DNA of 64,000 nt from Pseudomonas mandelii (GCF_006438925.1 NZ_RCZA01000002.1:248001-312000), one strand, 5' to 3'; shown: positions 1 through 8,371, counted from the first letter of the stretch. Notes: generated by a model from the letters alone, not told the origin. Numbers and translations are program-made.

Positions 1-1125
1 GACCTAAATGCGGAAAGCGTTGAACTTGATTTAGTTATTTCCTTCAGGCTTGCATTTCTTTATGGAGCAATTATTGTTTCCGCTATATTTGTATATAGCA
101 TTAGCGAATCAAGATCGCTTACGGATAACGGTAATTTAGAAGGATTGAAATTACTATTGATACTCTCACTCTCCATTCCTGCCTTGTACTTGCAGATAAC
201 TATCTTCAATTTTTTTAACGCCATAAAAATAGCCAAATACGAGTTAATATATACATGGCTATTCAACGCCACGCTTGCCTCAGCTTGCGCAATTTTGATT
301 GCAACGAACACGAACACAAACGCTATTCATTTCATATCCACATATGTGGGCCTACGGTGTTTTTTTGTTGTGCTTGCATTCTGTTTTTTTGATCGAAAAA
401 TCCACAAACACATCTTAAAATTTCGGCACTCACAAAGTATCCCAACGAAAGCATATGTTAATTACTTTATTAGCAGTCTCCCCATGGCACTTTGCTTTGG
501 TGGTGAAAGCCTGTTATTTCTTATGCTCTCTTTTATTTCAAAGAGTTTAGGCGATGCTAGCCTATCAGCGTACCAGGCATCGCTCCATTTTTTAAGTGTC
601 GTATACATGATTTCAATCGGAGTGGGAAATGCTACAGGAATAGTGGCCGCAAGACATTTTAAACTAAAGAAATTTTACTCATTGAGTACAACCTATATAC
701 AAGGCATAAAGCTCGGAGCTTTCATATTGACTCCGTTTTTACTGGCTTGCTTTTTCTTTAATGAATACATATCTATAATTTATACGTCCGACGTACCAAC
801 AAGAAAATTAATTGAGGGAAATCTTCTGATCTCGATCCCTTTTTTAGTATTTGAATATATTTATGTTGTGACCCGAATGACATTAAGAAGCATGGGCGAC
901 TTCTGGATCCCCACATTATTCACCATATCGTTACTCAACATTCTCGGAATGATACTTTCCGTCGGACTTCTATCCTTTTACAACTATAGCGTTCACTCAA
1001 TATTCGTAGCTCTAGTGCTCTGTTCGTTTTTTCTGATGTCGTTTTTACTTTGGCGTTTAGGCAGTCTTTTAAGACAACTCAACCACCAATTAGTAGAGCG
1101 TCAACTTCCATACGACAGAGCATAA
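1..1125 (+). CDS. MATE-family multidrug/metabolite exporter, 5'-truncated by window edge
   Basis: The reading frame is open from base 1, so the true start lies upstream. The visible 374 codons are mostly hydrophobic and form roughly ten membrane-spanning segments ending in a basic tail. The pattern GVGNATGIVAARH followed by a short loop, and the later RMTLRSMGDFWIP region, fit the C-terminal two thirds of MATE (multi antimicrobial extrusion) carriers, normally 440-480 residues. These are inner-membrane cation-coupled exporters of small organic molecules. It is the first visible gene of an AT-rich operon ending at 4921, and the next start codon lies 57 nt downstream. By context it would export the operon's product; that is inference. 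A polysaccharide flippase of the same superfamily is the main alternative. Confidence 0.75.
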   Translation, partial: DLNAESVELDLVISFRLAFLYGAIIVSAIFVYSISESRSLTDNGNLEGLKLLLILSLSIPALYLQITIFNFFNAIKIAKYELIYTWLFNATLASACAILIATNTNTNAIHFISTYVGLRCFFVVLAFCFFDRKIHKHILKFRHSQSIPTKAYVNYFISSLPMALCFGGESLLFLMLSFISKSLGDASLSAYQASLHFLSVVYMISIGVGNATGIVAARHFKLKKFYSLSTTYIQGIKLGAFILTPFLLACFFFNEYISIIYTSDVPTRKLIEGNLLISIPFLVFEYIYVVTRMTLRSMGDFWIPTLFTISLLNILGMILSVGLLSFYNYSVHSIFVALVLCSFFLMSFLLWRLGSLLRQLNHQLVERQLPYDRA

Positions 1126-1182
1126 ACTCCGACACTTACGACTGATTTTATTAATCTTACGCACTATCGTGAGGATTTAACT

Positions 1183-2235
1183 ATGAATCACGCACCTTAC
1201 CCACAACATTCGCCACTCCAGCTTACTAGTCTTATAACCATTATTAGCGAGCATCATGGTTGGCGAACGTTGAGTGGCATACAAACAAGCGACTATTACG
1301 CCTACCGCAACGCCATACTCAATGGATGCCATCTTCAAAAGGCTTCTTTCGATCTTCGACACCCTGAAGAAATGGTTTGTGATCTGAGCAACCTTGAGCC
1401 AATTTACAACGGAATGTCCGATGATGACATTGTACGAATATGGGATTACTTGAATTTAAGTACAAGTAGAGTTGAGTTCGATGAGGTGCGTAGAATTAAA
1501 GGAGATGGACTATCACCAGAAATAGCTATTTCTGGCCCGTCAAAATCACACCTTATTAAATTAAAGAATTCGCTTATTAGTGAAGCATTTGCGCATTATC
1601 ATCGCGACGTGCATCCCATTGCCATGAAAGATCCAGTTCGAGGCATAACCAAGAACAGGTTACTTATAAACACAAACAACGAGACCATGGCGTTCCACAA
1701 CAGGTTCTGCGCCTTCTATAGCAAATATATATCTCACGAACATTGGGACAGCAGTTTCGCCTTAAACACGAGATATATTTACGAGGACCACTCAGTTTGG
1801 CGACAGATAGAAAAAATATCAAAAAACAAGTTATTTTTATTGTCGGCAGGTTTGCCAATTGCACTAGGCTATTTAGCGGCAACCGGAGATCAAAATATTT
1901 TCTTTTCAGAAGTTCATCGGCAAAACGACTCTAGTCTACTGGGCAGAGATTTTGCTTTTCAAGATGTTTTCCCTTCCCCCCTACCATCGAACGAGCCTTG
2001 GTTAATTGTAGATAAAGCCTATACCGGAGGAAGTCTTAGACAAGCAGCAAATATGATCAGGAAAAGGTTTGGATATGATATCGATGTTAAAACAGTAGCA
2101 CTATTCCCAAAATCACTTAGTGCTTTCATGAGCGCAGATTATGCTGTTTATGCTGGAAAGCTATTTGAAGTCAGGTCTTATGCCCCTCGATTAGATCGAG
2201 ACCAATGGCATATACAATTAATAATGGAACAATAA
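1183..2235 (+). CDS. Phosphoribosyltransferase-like protein with unrecognised N-terminal domain
   Basis: This 350-residue protein has a C-terminal half resembling type I phosphoribosyltransferases. A GLPIALGYLA segment (about 223-232) matches the glycine-containing loop after the first strand, and WLIVDKAYTGGSL (about 273-285) matches the PRPP-binding hydrophobic-acidic-TGG(S/T) loop. The usual acidic pair is D277-K278 here instead of two acids, so catalysis on PRPP is not assured. The first 200 residues match nothing I recognise. The ATG follows GTGAGG about 8 nt upstream. The next gene begins one base after the stop, so the two are probably translationally coupled. In context it could attach or remove a ribose-phosphate group on a base-like substrate. 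A non-catalytic PRPP or nucleotide sensor is the alternative. Confidence 0.6.
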   Translation: MNHAPYPQHSPLQLTSLITIISEHHGWRTLSGIQTSDYYAYRNAILNGCHLQKASFDLRHPEEMVCDLSNLEPIYNGMSDDDIVRIWDYLNLSTSRVEFDEVRRIKGDGLSPEIAISGPSKSHLIKLKNSLISEAFAHYHRDVHPIAMKDPVRGITKNRLLINTNNETMAFHNRFCAFYSKYISHEHWDSSFALNTRYIYEDHSVWRQIEKISKNKLFLLSAGLPIALGYLAATGDQNIFFSEVHRQNDSSLLGRDFAFQDVFPSPLPSNEPWLIVDKAYTGGSLRQAANMIRKRFGYDIDVKTVALFPKSLSAFMSADYAVYAGKLFEVRSYAPRLDRDQWHIQLIMEQ

Positions 2236-2236
2236 A

Positions 2237-3073
2237 ATGAGACCATTATTTAAACGGGAACACATTCCTGAGTTAGAAGAATGCCTCTACGAGGCCAGAA
2301 AACAATTACGCCGTTATTGGGCAGGAACCCTGGCCGGCCTACCAAACTTCGACGCGGGAAACAAATACTGGAATAACTCCCAGACTCAATATGACTTAGA
2401 TTGTCAGGACATATTATATAACTGCCTTTCTAATATCAGCATGCGAATCACGATCTATTCCGAAGAGAATGCTTCAACAGTCACATTTGGTGACCGTGGT
2501 GACTTCTATCTACTTATAGACCCTCTAGATGGTACACACAACGCAGCATTAGGGTTTCCTGCTTATACATCTAGCGTGGCACTTTACCACGAAGGTGCCT
2601 ATGTGTTTGGCTGGATCTATGATATTTCAAGAGACTTAGTCTATACCGCCGCATTAAGTGAGGGAGCTTACCTTCAGTCGCCCGTTATTGTGAAACGACT
2701 TCAGACCCGTAAAGTTCAGCGAATAGAAGACATGCACATCTCTTTTCATCGCCCTAAAGATAAAAGAGAAAGAGCCATAATCGAAAATATCATATGGTCC
2801 GCATGTAAAATCCGCGTCTACTCTTGCTCATCATTGGAAATTTGCCTTATCGCTGCCGGGGCTCTTGATGCCTTTATTGATATAGATACACCGGGACATG
2901 AACGCAGCTGCGATATTGCCGCAGCAGAGTTGATTCTAAGGGAAGCGGGTGGATCATTATTTGATAAGACAGGACATCCTAGATTCTCCCTGCCTCCATC
3001 GGCCGCTTCCCTTTTAGACAATGGAACGTTGATTGCCTTGTCTTCCGAAGAGCTGATACGACTTATCTTGTAG
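2237..3073 (+). CDS. Inositol-monophosphatase-family phosphatase
   Basis: The 278-residue protein carries the signature of Mg-dependent, Li-sensitive phosphatases: E76-E77 in the first metal motif, DPLDGT at 95-100, and CDIAAAELILREAGG at about 225-239 with D226 as the third metal ligand. The length is normal for the family, which removes phosphate from inositol phosphates, 3'-phosphoadenosine nucleotides, sugar phosphates and, in the puromycin pathway (Pur3), an aminonucleotide. It starts one base after the stop of the phosphoribosyltransferase-like gene and is followed after 28 nt by the radical SAM gene. All metal ligands are present, so an active enzyme is expected. The substrate is unknown, but the neighbours favour a nucleotide or phosphorylated intermediate over inositol phosphate. 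Confidence 0.8.
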   Translation: MRPLFKREHIPELEECLYEARKQLRRYWAGTLAGLPNFDAGNKYWNNSQTQYDLDCQDILYNCLSNISMRITIYSEENASTVTFGDRGDFYLLIDPLDGTHNAALGFPAYTSSVALYHEGAYVFGWIYDISRDLVYTAALSEGAYLQSPVIVKRLQTRKVQRIEDMHISFHRPKDKRERAIIENIIWSACKIRVYSCSSLEICLIAAGALDAFIDIDTPGHERSCDIAAAELILREAGGSLFDKTGHPRFSLPPSAASLLDNGTLIALSSEELIRLIL

Positions 3074-3101
3074 TGCCTGGCCAATTTACTGGAGATAAAT
3101 C

Positions 3102-4238
3102 ATGTTAATAAACACTGTAAATCTGAAACTTGAATTGTTATGCAACGGAGTTAGCTTTACTAGAGACTTTTTAGAGTATTATCAAGCTCAAATGGATCAC
3201 ATTGAAAAAAGGCGAGCTTACGGAACAGGTGACAGTATAATTCTTAGCTCAAGCATTCGCACTCCACAAGAAATAATTCTCGAAGGGCAGATTATCTCCG
3301 CTGTCAATCACAACCCAAACTCAGATTACCGTATAGCCTTAGAGCAAGAAACCCCAGTTCTTAAACATGAAAGAAAAACCGCGAGAATTACATTCCCTAG
3401 GAGACCTATATCTTATGGAAAGTACCTGAGTAATGGCGAGCTATTTGAGCAGCATATAACCGTCTATGGTAATTCTACACTCGGTATCTTCTCCCCCGGA
3501 CACTGTTATTATTTTAACGATGGTCATGAATGCAAATTTTGCTCTCTGGGATCAGCAAGAGACAGCTTATCTGATCATAAGATGCGAATAAAAGGCGGCA
3601 TGGCTGGCGAAGCAATAGGCATGGCTATTAACAATGAGAGCGAACGATACAAGAGGGTATTATTGAATGGAGGCACGATTCCAAACTACGACAAAGGATA
3701 CTCAATACATATGGACTTACTTGAACAGGTAAAGAATAAAAACTTGCAAAGTCGTTTGGACTACCACTTAATTTCGATGCCTCCCAAGGACTTTCGTCTT
3801 TTTGATCGATTCAAAAAAATTGGCAATAATATGTCAATGAGCCTGGAGGTATTTAATCCTAGATTATTTTCGGAAGTTTGCCCGGGTAAAGCTCGCGATT
3901 ATACTCGCGAAAGATTTCTTGCCGCTTTCGAGGCAGCTGTGGAAGTTTTAGGTCGCGGTAATGTATATGCAGGGTTTGTTGCTGGAATGGAACCATTAGA
4001 GTCAATTATTGAGGGCATTGAATACTTTGGGGACATGGGAGTAGTACCTGCTGTTGCAGTGTTTCACCCTGACGCGGGCTCACAATACTCTAACAGGAGG
4101 CGCCCCTCAATGGACTTCCTCAAGTCACTTGGAAAAAAAATGTCGGACATATATCGCAGAGAGGGGTTTAAACCATTAATTGAGGGTAGCGGTAGAAACT
4201 CGTTGGATACTGAAGCTTACTTAGGGGGATTCGCATGA
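3102..4238 (+). CDS. Radical SAM protein with CX8CX2C cluster motif
   Basis: The 378-residue protein has C135, C144 and C147, spaced CX8CX2C, with an aromatic residue between the last two cysteines (CKFC). This is the cluster-binding layout of radical SAM enzymes, but the first spacing differs from the canonical CX3CX2C. VLLNGGT (about residue 186) would match the GGE-type SAM-binding strand. The roughly 130 residues before the cluster are unusually long and include an ISYGKYLSNG stretch of unknown role. GGAGAT lies 7 nt before the ATG. The stop overlaps the next start as ATGA. The fold is likely a radical SAM barrel acting on a small molecule. No SPASM or B12-binding domain is visible. The reaction cannot be named from sequence. 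Confidence 0.75.
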   Translation: MLINTVNLKLELLCNGVSFTRDFLEYYQAQMDHIEKRRAYGTGDSIILSSSIRTPQEIILEGQIISAVNHNPNSDYRIALEQETPVLKHERKTARITFPRRPISYGKYLSNGELFEQHITVYGNSTLGIFSPGHCYYFNDGHECKFCSLGSARDSLSDHKMRIKGGMAGEAIGMAINNESERYKRVLLNGGTIPNYDKGYSIHMDLLEQVKNKNLQSRLDYHLISMPPKDFRLFDRFKKIGNNMSMSLEVFNPRLFSEVCPGKARDYTRERFLAAFEAAVEVLGRGNVYAGFVAGMEPLESIIEGIEYFGDMGVVPAVAVFHPDAGSQYSNRRRPSMDFLKSLGKKMSDIYRREGFKPLIEGSGRNSLDTEAYLGGFA

Positions 4239-4921
4239 GTCATTTAGCTAAACAAGCTTTATTTATCGCATTTGAAGGCACTGACGGAGCAGGGAAATCT
4301 ACTGTTGCAAGGGCAACATATGACAAGATTTATGAATCCCATTCCAAACTCAAATATATAGATAAAAATCGACCACCAGTATCATTGGGGTATACAGAAT
4401 TTCATATGTCCCGCATACGTGAAATCCTTTGGGATTACCCAGATGACGCCCCCTTGGATCAATTAGGCGATAGGCATTGGATAAGTTTAATTGCAGCATG
4501 GTTTCAAGCGACAGACTATGCTGCCATCAGGCCATTAATGGACTCCGGGGTTAGCTGCATCGCAGATGGTTGGTACTATAAATATTTAGCGCGCTTTTTA
4601 CTCAAAGACGCAGGTTTGGCTGAAGAGGCGTTAGCAATATTCTCAACAATTAGAAAACCTGATGCCGTCATTTTCCTGGATGTCGATCCGGTTCTTGCGG
4701 CGCAGAGAAAAGGATCTTTTCGTCTTAGCGAGAGCGGGGCCTACGATGGTGGCAATGAAAATCGCCTTAAAAGTTTCATTGATTATCAAAATAGAGTTCG
4801 ATCCAGTTATGAGCGATGTGGTTTGGCTAATTGGGTGAGGATCGATACGACCGACCTTAGTGAGGCGGCTGTACTCGATAGAGCGGTGAGCGCGGTACAC
4901 AACATACTCCGCGGGACATAG
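4235..4921 (+). CDS. Thymidylate-kinase-like nucleotide kinase
   Basis: The 228-residue protein begins with a P-loop, FEGTDGAGKST (13-23), typical of dTMP kinases, and keeps a GDR motif near 78-80 matching the family's FAADR region. AVIFLDVDPVLAAQR (about 154-168) matches the strand and helix before the lid. At the position where dTMP kinases have DR(Y/H), a nucleotide-contacting arginine, this protein reads D111-G112-W113. It overlaps the radical SAM gene by 4 nt (ATGA), is last in the operon, and faces a convergent GC-rich gene. The family phosphorylates nucleoside monophosphates. The altered motif suggests another substrate or a modified base. It is unlikely to be the cell's essential tmk. 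Confidence 0.75.
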   Translation: MSHLAKQALFIAFEGTDGAGKSTVARATYDKIYESHSKLKYIDKNRPPVSLGYTEFHMSRIREILWDYPDDAPLDQLGDRHWISLIAAWFQATDYAAIRPLMDSGVSCIADGWYYKYLARFLLKDAGLAEEALAIFSTIRKPDAVIFLDVDPVLAAQRKGSFRLSESGAYDGGNENRLKSFIDYQNRVRSSYERCGLANWVRIDTTDLSEAAVLDRAVSAVHNILRGT

Positions 4922-4929
4922 AGCACAGC

Positions 4930-5100
4930 TCAGACACCATTATCGTCTTGGCTCAACCGGCGCTGCAGCGCCAGTCTGCCCAGAAGCGTCTCGCCAGAAA
5001 TCAACTTTCGTTGCTCCTTGTCGCGTGTGGAAAAGGAAAGAAGCTTGATCAGCGCGATGGCCTCGTCTCGACGTTTACGTTCATTGCAGGACTTAATCAT
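4930..5100 (-). CDS. Small protein resembling the C-terminal part of Phd-type antitoxins
   Basis: A 56-codon frame starts with an ATG overlapping the stop of the upstream acetyltransferase gene, a coupling often seen for real small genes. The DEAIALIKLLSF stretch followed by a short charged segment and GRLALQRRL recalls the C-terminal half of Phd/YefM antitoxins, but the DNA-binding N-terminal half is absent. No toxin gene lies downstream, where the convergent kinase gene of the AT-rich operon ends 9 nt away. It may be a remnant left at an insertion boundary or an ordinary small hypothetical gene. The resemblance is by eye only. Confidence 0.4.
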   Translation of the reverse strand: MIKSCNERKRRDEAIALIKLLSFSTRDKEQRKLISGETLLGRLALQRRLSQDDNGV

Positions 5101-5590
5101 GTAATAACTCCAACACCATCTCATGCCACGCCATCCCGCCATGGTCAGACGCTGAAGGCTTGATGTAGGCAAACCCGAACCCGGCATACAGCGGAATGTG
5201 CCGCTCCTTGCACATCAGATGGATGCTGGTCTTGCCCAGCGCGCGCATCCGCTCGATGAATTCGACCATCAACCGTTTCGCCAGCCCCAGCCCCTGAAAA
5301 TCCGGGTGCACCACCACCGACATGATGACCACGTGCGGGCCGGCTGGGTCGTGGCCGATCAGTTCCTTGAACGCCTCGTCCGACATTTCCACCTGAAACG
5401 CCGCACCGGAATTGATGAAACCGGCTACGACGCCGTCGACTTCGGCCACGATGAAACCTTCGGGCCAGGTGGCGATGCGGGTGGCGATTTTCTCGCGGGT
5501 GGCGGCTTCGTCGCCTTCGTAGGCAGCGGTTTCGATGGCGTAGCAGCGGTCCAGATCAGCAGGTGTGACGTGACGGATGACGGTGTTCAT
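5093..5590 (-). CDS. GNAT-family N-acetyltransferase
   Basis: The 165-residue protein has the acetyl-CoA-binding motif A of GNAT enzymes, VVHPDFQGLGLAKRL (93-107), where the Q-x-x-G-x-G/A pattern holds the pyrophosphate, and a late HIPLYAGFGF motif B. The arrangement and length fit small-molecule arylalkylamine-type acetyltransferases rather than ribosomal RimI. It probably transfers acetyl from acetyl-CoA to an amine in the cytoplasm; the acceptor is unknown. Its stop overlaps the ATG of the small downstream frame. It is the first normally GC-rich gene right of the AT-rich operon. Confidence 0.85.
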   Translation of the reverse strand: MNTVIRHVTPADLDRCYAIETAAYEGDEAATREKIATRIATWPEGFIVAEVDGVVAGFINSGAAFQVEMSDEAFKELIGHDPAGPHVVIMSVVVHPDFQGLGLAKRLMVEFIERMRALGKTSIHLMCKERHIPLYAGFGFAYIKPSASDHGGMAWHEMVLELLHD

Positions 5591-5687
5591 GGCAGCTCGG
5601 GATCAGCGGGGGAAAGGCTGGGGATCATAAATCAGCGCCAACACGACATCGAGAGGCGAATCACCGATCCGCCTCCCGATGCAGCCA

Positions 5688-6173
5688 TTACGCCTTGAGC
5701 GGCAGCCAGATTTCCAGCACACCGGTGTTGAGCTTCGGGTTGAAGTCTTCGCTGTAGCGTTCGAATTCCGGCGCGTCCGCCGCCTGATAACCGGACTGTG
5801 GCAGCCAGGTTTTCCAGATGTATTGGAAGGTCTGGGGCAACTGATCGAGAGAGCCTTTGTGCTCGAACACCGCATAGTGCTGAGGCTGGACCTCAACCCA
5901 ACGGTATTTCTCGGGCAGGTCGTCGAGCTTGCTGATTTCAACGCCGGCGATGTATTCGAAGCCGCCCTTGCCATCCGGATTGCAACAGATGCCGTAGGTC
6001 ACTTCGTTTTTTTGACCGGGAATTTTGCCAATCTCGGGGATGAATTTCTCCCAGAGTTCGGGGATTTTTTTGGAGGTTTCCTGGGTAAATCGTCCGCCAA
6101 GCCCTGCAATGAGCAGGAAGTGCCCGTGTTCGAAGCGTGGCTTGGCCGTTTCGACGCCTGTTTGCTCATCCAT
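5688..6173 (-). CDS. GyrI-like / AraC effector-binding domain protein
   Basis: The 161-residue protein consists of a single GyrI-like (AraC effector-binding) domain. It has alternating strands with YGICCNPDGKGGFEYIAGVE in the middle, HYAVFEHKGSLDQLPQTFQYIW (a helix-strand unit typical of the family) and a terminal LEIWLPLK strand. No DNA-binding helix-turn-helix is attached. Stand-alone members bind small aromatic or cationic molecules and some hydrolyse them. A clear GGAG lies 7 nt before the ATG. It is probably monocistronic. The ligand is unknown. Confidence 0.75.
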   Translation of the reverse strand: MDEQTGVETAKPRFEHGHFLLIAGLGGRFTQETSKKIPELWEKFIPEIGKIPGQKNEVTYGICCNPDGKGGFEYIAGVEISKLDDLPEKYRWVEVQPQHYAVFEHKGSLDQLPQTFQYIWKTWLPQSGYQAADAPEFERYSEDFNPKLNTGVLEIWLPLKA

Positions 6174-6240
6174 GGCTCAACTCCTGGAACAAAAAAGTGG
6201 GTTCGGCTGGGAGTATAGAACCCAAACCCGATTCGCCCAG

Positions 6241-6903
6241 TTACAGTGCATGCAACTGCTCGACGGCACCTGCACCGACGAATTCGTTATAACCCGATAG
6301 GATCACGTAGACCGCGAAATAGCAGAAGATCGCCGCCGATGCCAGATAGGAGTAACGCAGCAACTTGTCACCCAGCAACTTGCCGCCGTGACTCGCGGCG
6401 AAGCACAAAGCGACGCACCAGAGCACCCCGGCGCAGAGAAACCCGCCGAGAAACTGCGCCGAACCAAGGGCGCCTCCGCCGCCGGAGCGAGCAATCAATG
6501 TGCCGCCCACCGCCGCGAACCAGAGAATGGCGCTGGGTGACGACATGGCGAGGAAGATCCCGCGAAAAAACTCCCGCCGATGGGAGTTCTGTCCCACATC
6601 TTCGGCCTGCGCCAGCACCGCCTCATGGTGAATCGCCGAATAGATCATCTTCGCCGCGAAGTACAACAACAGCGCCGAACCTCCGATCCACAGCACCCAA
6701 CGCACGCTTTCGTATTGCAACAAAACGGTCATCCCGGCCAAGGCCAGCACGGCGTAGATCAGGTCGCCGACACAGGTCCCCAAACCCAGCGCGAAGCCTT
6801 GAAAATAGCCACGCTGCATCGCCAACGTGATCATCGCGATGTTGGCCACGCCGATGTCCAGGCACAGCGAAAGGCTCAGCAAGAAGCCACTGGTAAATTC
6901 CAT
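6241..6903 (-). CDS. LysE-family amino-acid exporter
   Basis: The chosen ATG (20 nt inside a TTG-initiated frame) is preceded by AAGGA at about 10 nt and gives 220 residues. The protein has about six hydrophobic segments, a central charged stretch around residues 85-105 and a GLGTCVGDLIYAVLAL segment near residue 40, typical of the LysE/RhtB superfamily. Such inner-membrane proteins export amino acids or related metabolites. It is transcribed divergently from alaC, with 139 nt between the starts. The substrate cannot be assigned. Confidence 0.85.
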   Translation of the reverse strand: MEFTSGFLLSLSLCLDIGVANIAMITLAMQRGYFQGFALGLGTCVGDLIYAVLALAGMTVLLQYESVRWVLWIGGSALLLYFAAKMIYSAIHHEAVLAQAEDVGQNSHRREFFRGIFLAMSSPSAILWFAAVGGTLIARSGGGGALGSAQFLGGFLCAGVLWCVALCFAASHGGKLLGDKLLRYSYLASAAIFCYFAVYVILSGYNEFVGAGAVEQLHAL

Positions 6904-7042
6904 CAACCGATTTCCTTCGGACAAATTTGTTTACATAGTCACTGGACAGTTTGCCATATCAGCCCTTACATTCCGCCACAGGTCACCGCAGTGACCAGCG
7001 TCGCTCGGACGGTTCCGGGCGCTCACGTTATCCGAGGCAACA

Positions 7043-8260
7043 ATGGCTAACCCAGGTTCGCCGCGCCGCTTTGCGCGCATAGATCGACTCCCCCCTTACG
7101 TATTCAACATCACTGCTGAGCTGAAGATGGCCGCCCGTCGTCGTGGCGAAGACATCATCGATTTCAGCATGGGCAACCCTGATGGCCCTACCCCGCCGCA
7201 CATCGTCGAAAAACTGGTGACCGTCGCCCAGCGCGAAGACACCCACGGTTACTCGACGTCCAAAGGCATTCCGCGTCTGCGCCGGGCGATTTCCAACTGG
7301 TACAAGGATCGCTACGAGGTCGATATCGACACGGAAAGCGAAGCTATCGTGACCATCGGTTCCAAGGAAGGCCTGGCGCATTTGATGCTGGCCACCCTCG
7401 ACCAGGGCGACACCGTCCTGGTGCCGAACCCGAGCTATCCGATTCACATCTACGGTGCCGTGATTGCCGGCGCCCAGGTGCGTTCGGTGCCGCTGATTCC
7501 GGGCGTGGACTTCTTCGCCGAACTGGAAAGCGCCATTCGCGGCTCGATTCCGAAACCGAAAATGATGATCCTCGGCTTCCCGTCGAATCCCACTGCTCAA
7601 TGCGTGGAGCTGGACTTCTTCGAGCGAGTGATCGCCCTCGCCAAGCAGTACGACGTTTTGGTGGTGCACGACCTGGCTTACGCCGACATCGTCTACGACG
7701 GCTGGAAAGCCCCGTCGATCATGCAAGTACCGGGCGCCAAGGACATCGCGGTGGAGTTTTTCACCCTGTCCAAGAGCTACAACATGGCAGGCTGGCGCAT
7801 CGGCTTCATGGTCGGCAATGCCGAACTGGTCAATGCCCTGGCGCGGATCAAGAGCTACCACGACTACGGCACGTTCACCCCGCTGCAAGTCGCGGCCATT
7901 GCGGCGCTGGAAGGTGATCAGCAGTGCGTCAAAGACATCGCCGAGCAGTATCGGCAGCGTCGCAACGTGCTGGTCAAAGGCCTGCACGAACTGGGCTGGA
8001 TGGTCGAGAATCCGAAAGCGTCGATGTATGTCTGGGCGAAGATTCCCGAGACTTATGCGCACTTGGGCTCGCTGGAGTTTGCCAAGAAACTACTGTCCGA
8101 GGCTAAGGTTTGCGTTTCGCCCGGCGTGGGGTTTGGTGAGTATGGGGACGATCACGTGCGCTTCGCGCTGATCGAAAACCAGGACCGGATTCGTCAGGCC
8201 GTGCGCGGGATTCGCGGGATGTTCCGGGCGGATGGGCTAGCTACCAAGACCAACGTCTGA
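7043..8260 (+). CDS. alaC: Alanine transaminase (glutamate-pyruvate aminotransferase) AlaC
   Basis: This 405-residue class I/II aminotransferase has the PLP-lysine motif LSKSYNMAGWRIGF at about residues 245-258 and the opening RIDRLPPYVFNIT typical of AlaC. It reversibly transfers the amino group of glutamate to pyruvate, forming alanine, in the cytoplasm. The length is normal. The ATG follows GAGGCAACA. The gene is monocistronic and ends before a REP pair and a bidirectional terminator shared with the convergent gntT. Assignment to AlaC rather than another aspartate-family aminotransferase rests on overall pattern. Confidence 0.88.
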   Translation: MANPGSPRRFARIDRLPPYVFNITAELKMAARRRGEDIIDFSMGNPDGPTPPHIVEKLVTVAQREDTHGYSTSKGIPRLRRAISNWYKDRYEVDIDTESEAIVTIGSKEGLAHLMLATLDQGDTVLVPNPSYPIHIYGAVIAGAQVRSVPLIPGVDFFAELESAIRGSIPKPKMMILGFPSNPTAQCVELDFFERVIALAKQYDVLVVHDLAYADIVYDGWKAPSIMQVPGAKDIAVEFFTLSKSYNMAGWRIGFMVGNAELVNALARIKSYHDYGTFTPLQVAAIAALEGDQQCVKDIAEQYRQRRNVLVKGLHELGWMVENPKASMYVWAKIPETYAHLGSLEFAKKLLSEAKVCVSPGVGFGEYGDDHVRFALIENQDRIRQAVRGIRGMFRADGLATKTNV

Positions 8261-8270
8261 CACTTAACAC

Positions 8271-8371
8271 TGTAGGAGCTGTCGAGTGAAACGAGGCTGC
8301 GATCTTTTGATCTTGATCTAAAAAAACAAAATCAAAAGATCGCAGCCTCGTTTCACTCGACAGCTCCTACA
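8271..8371. repeat. REP-type inverted pair, family A
   Basis: Two long arms (tgtaggagctgtcgag... and its complement) with gctgcgatctttt at the inner ends form one large hairpin downstream of alaC. The same unit recurs through the window at 3' intergenic sites. Confidence 0.9.

Noticed and set aside
4235..4921. Housekeeping thymidylate kinase tmk
   Set aside because: The context, AT-rich composition and missing DR(Y/H) motif do not fit the essential enzyme, which pseudomonads encode next to holB.
4922..5100. tRNA or attachment site at the AT-rich boundary
   Set aside because: No cloverleaf sequence, integrase or direct repeat can be seen at this edge.
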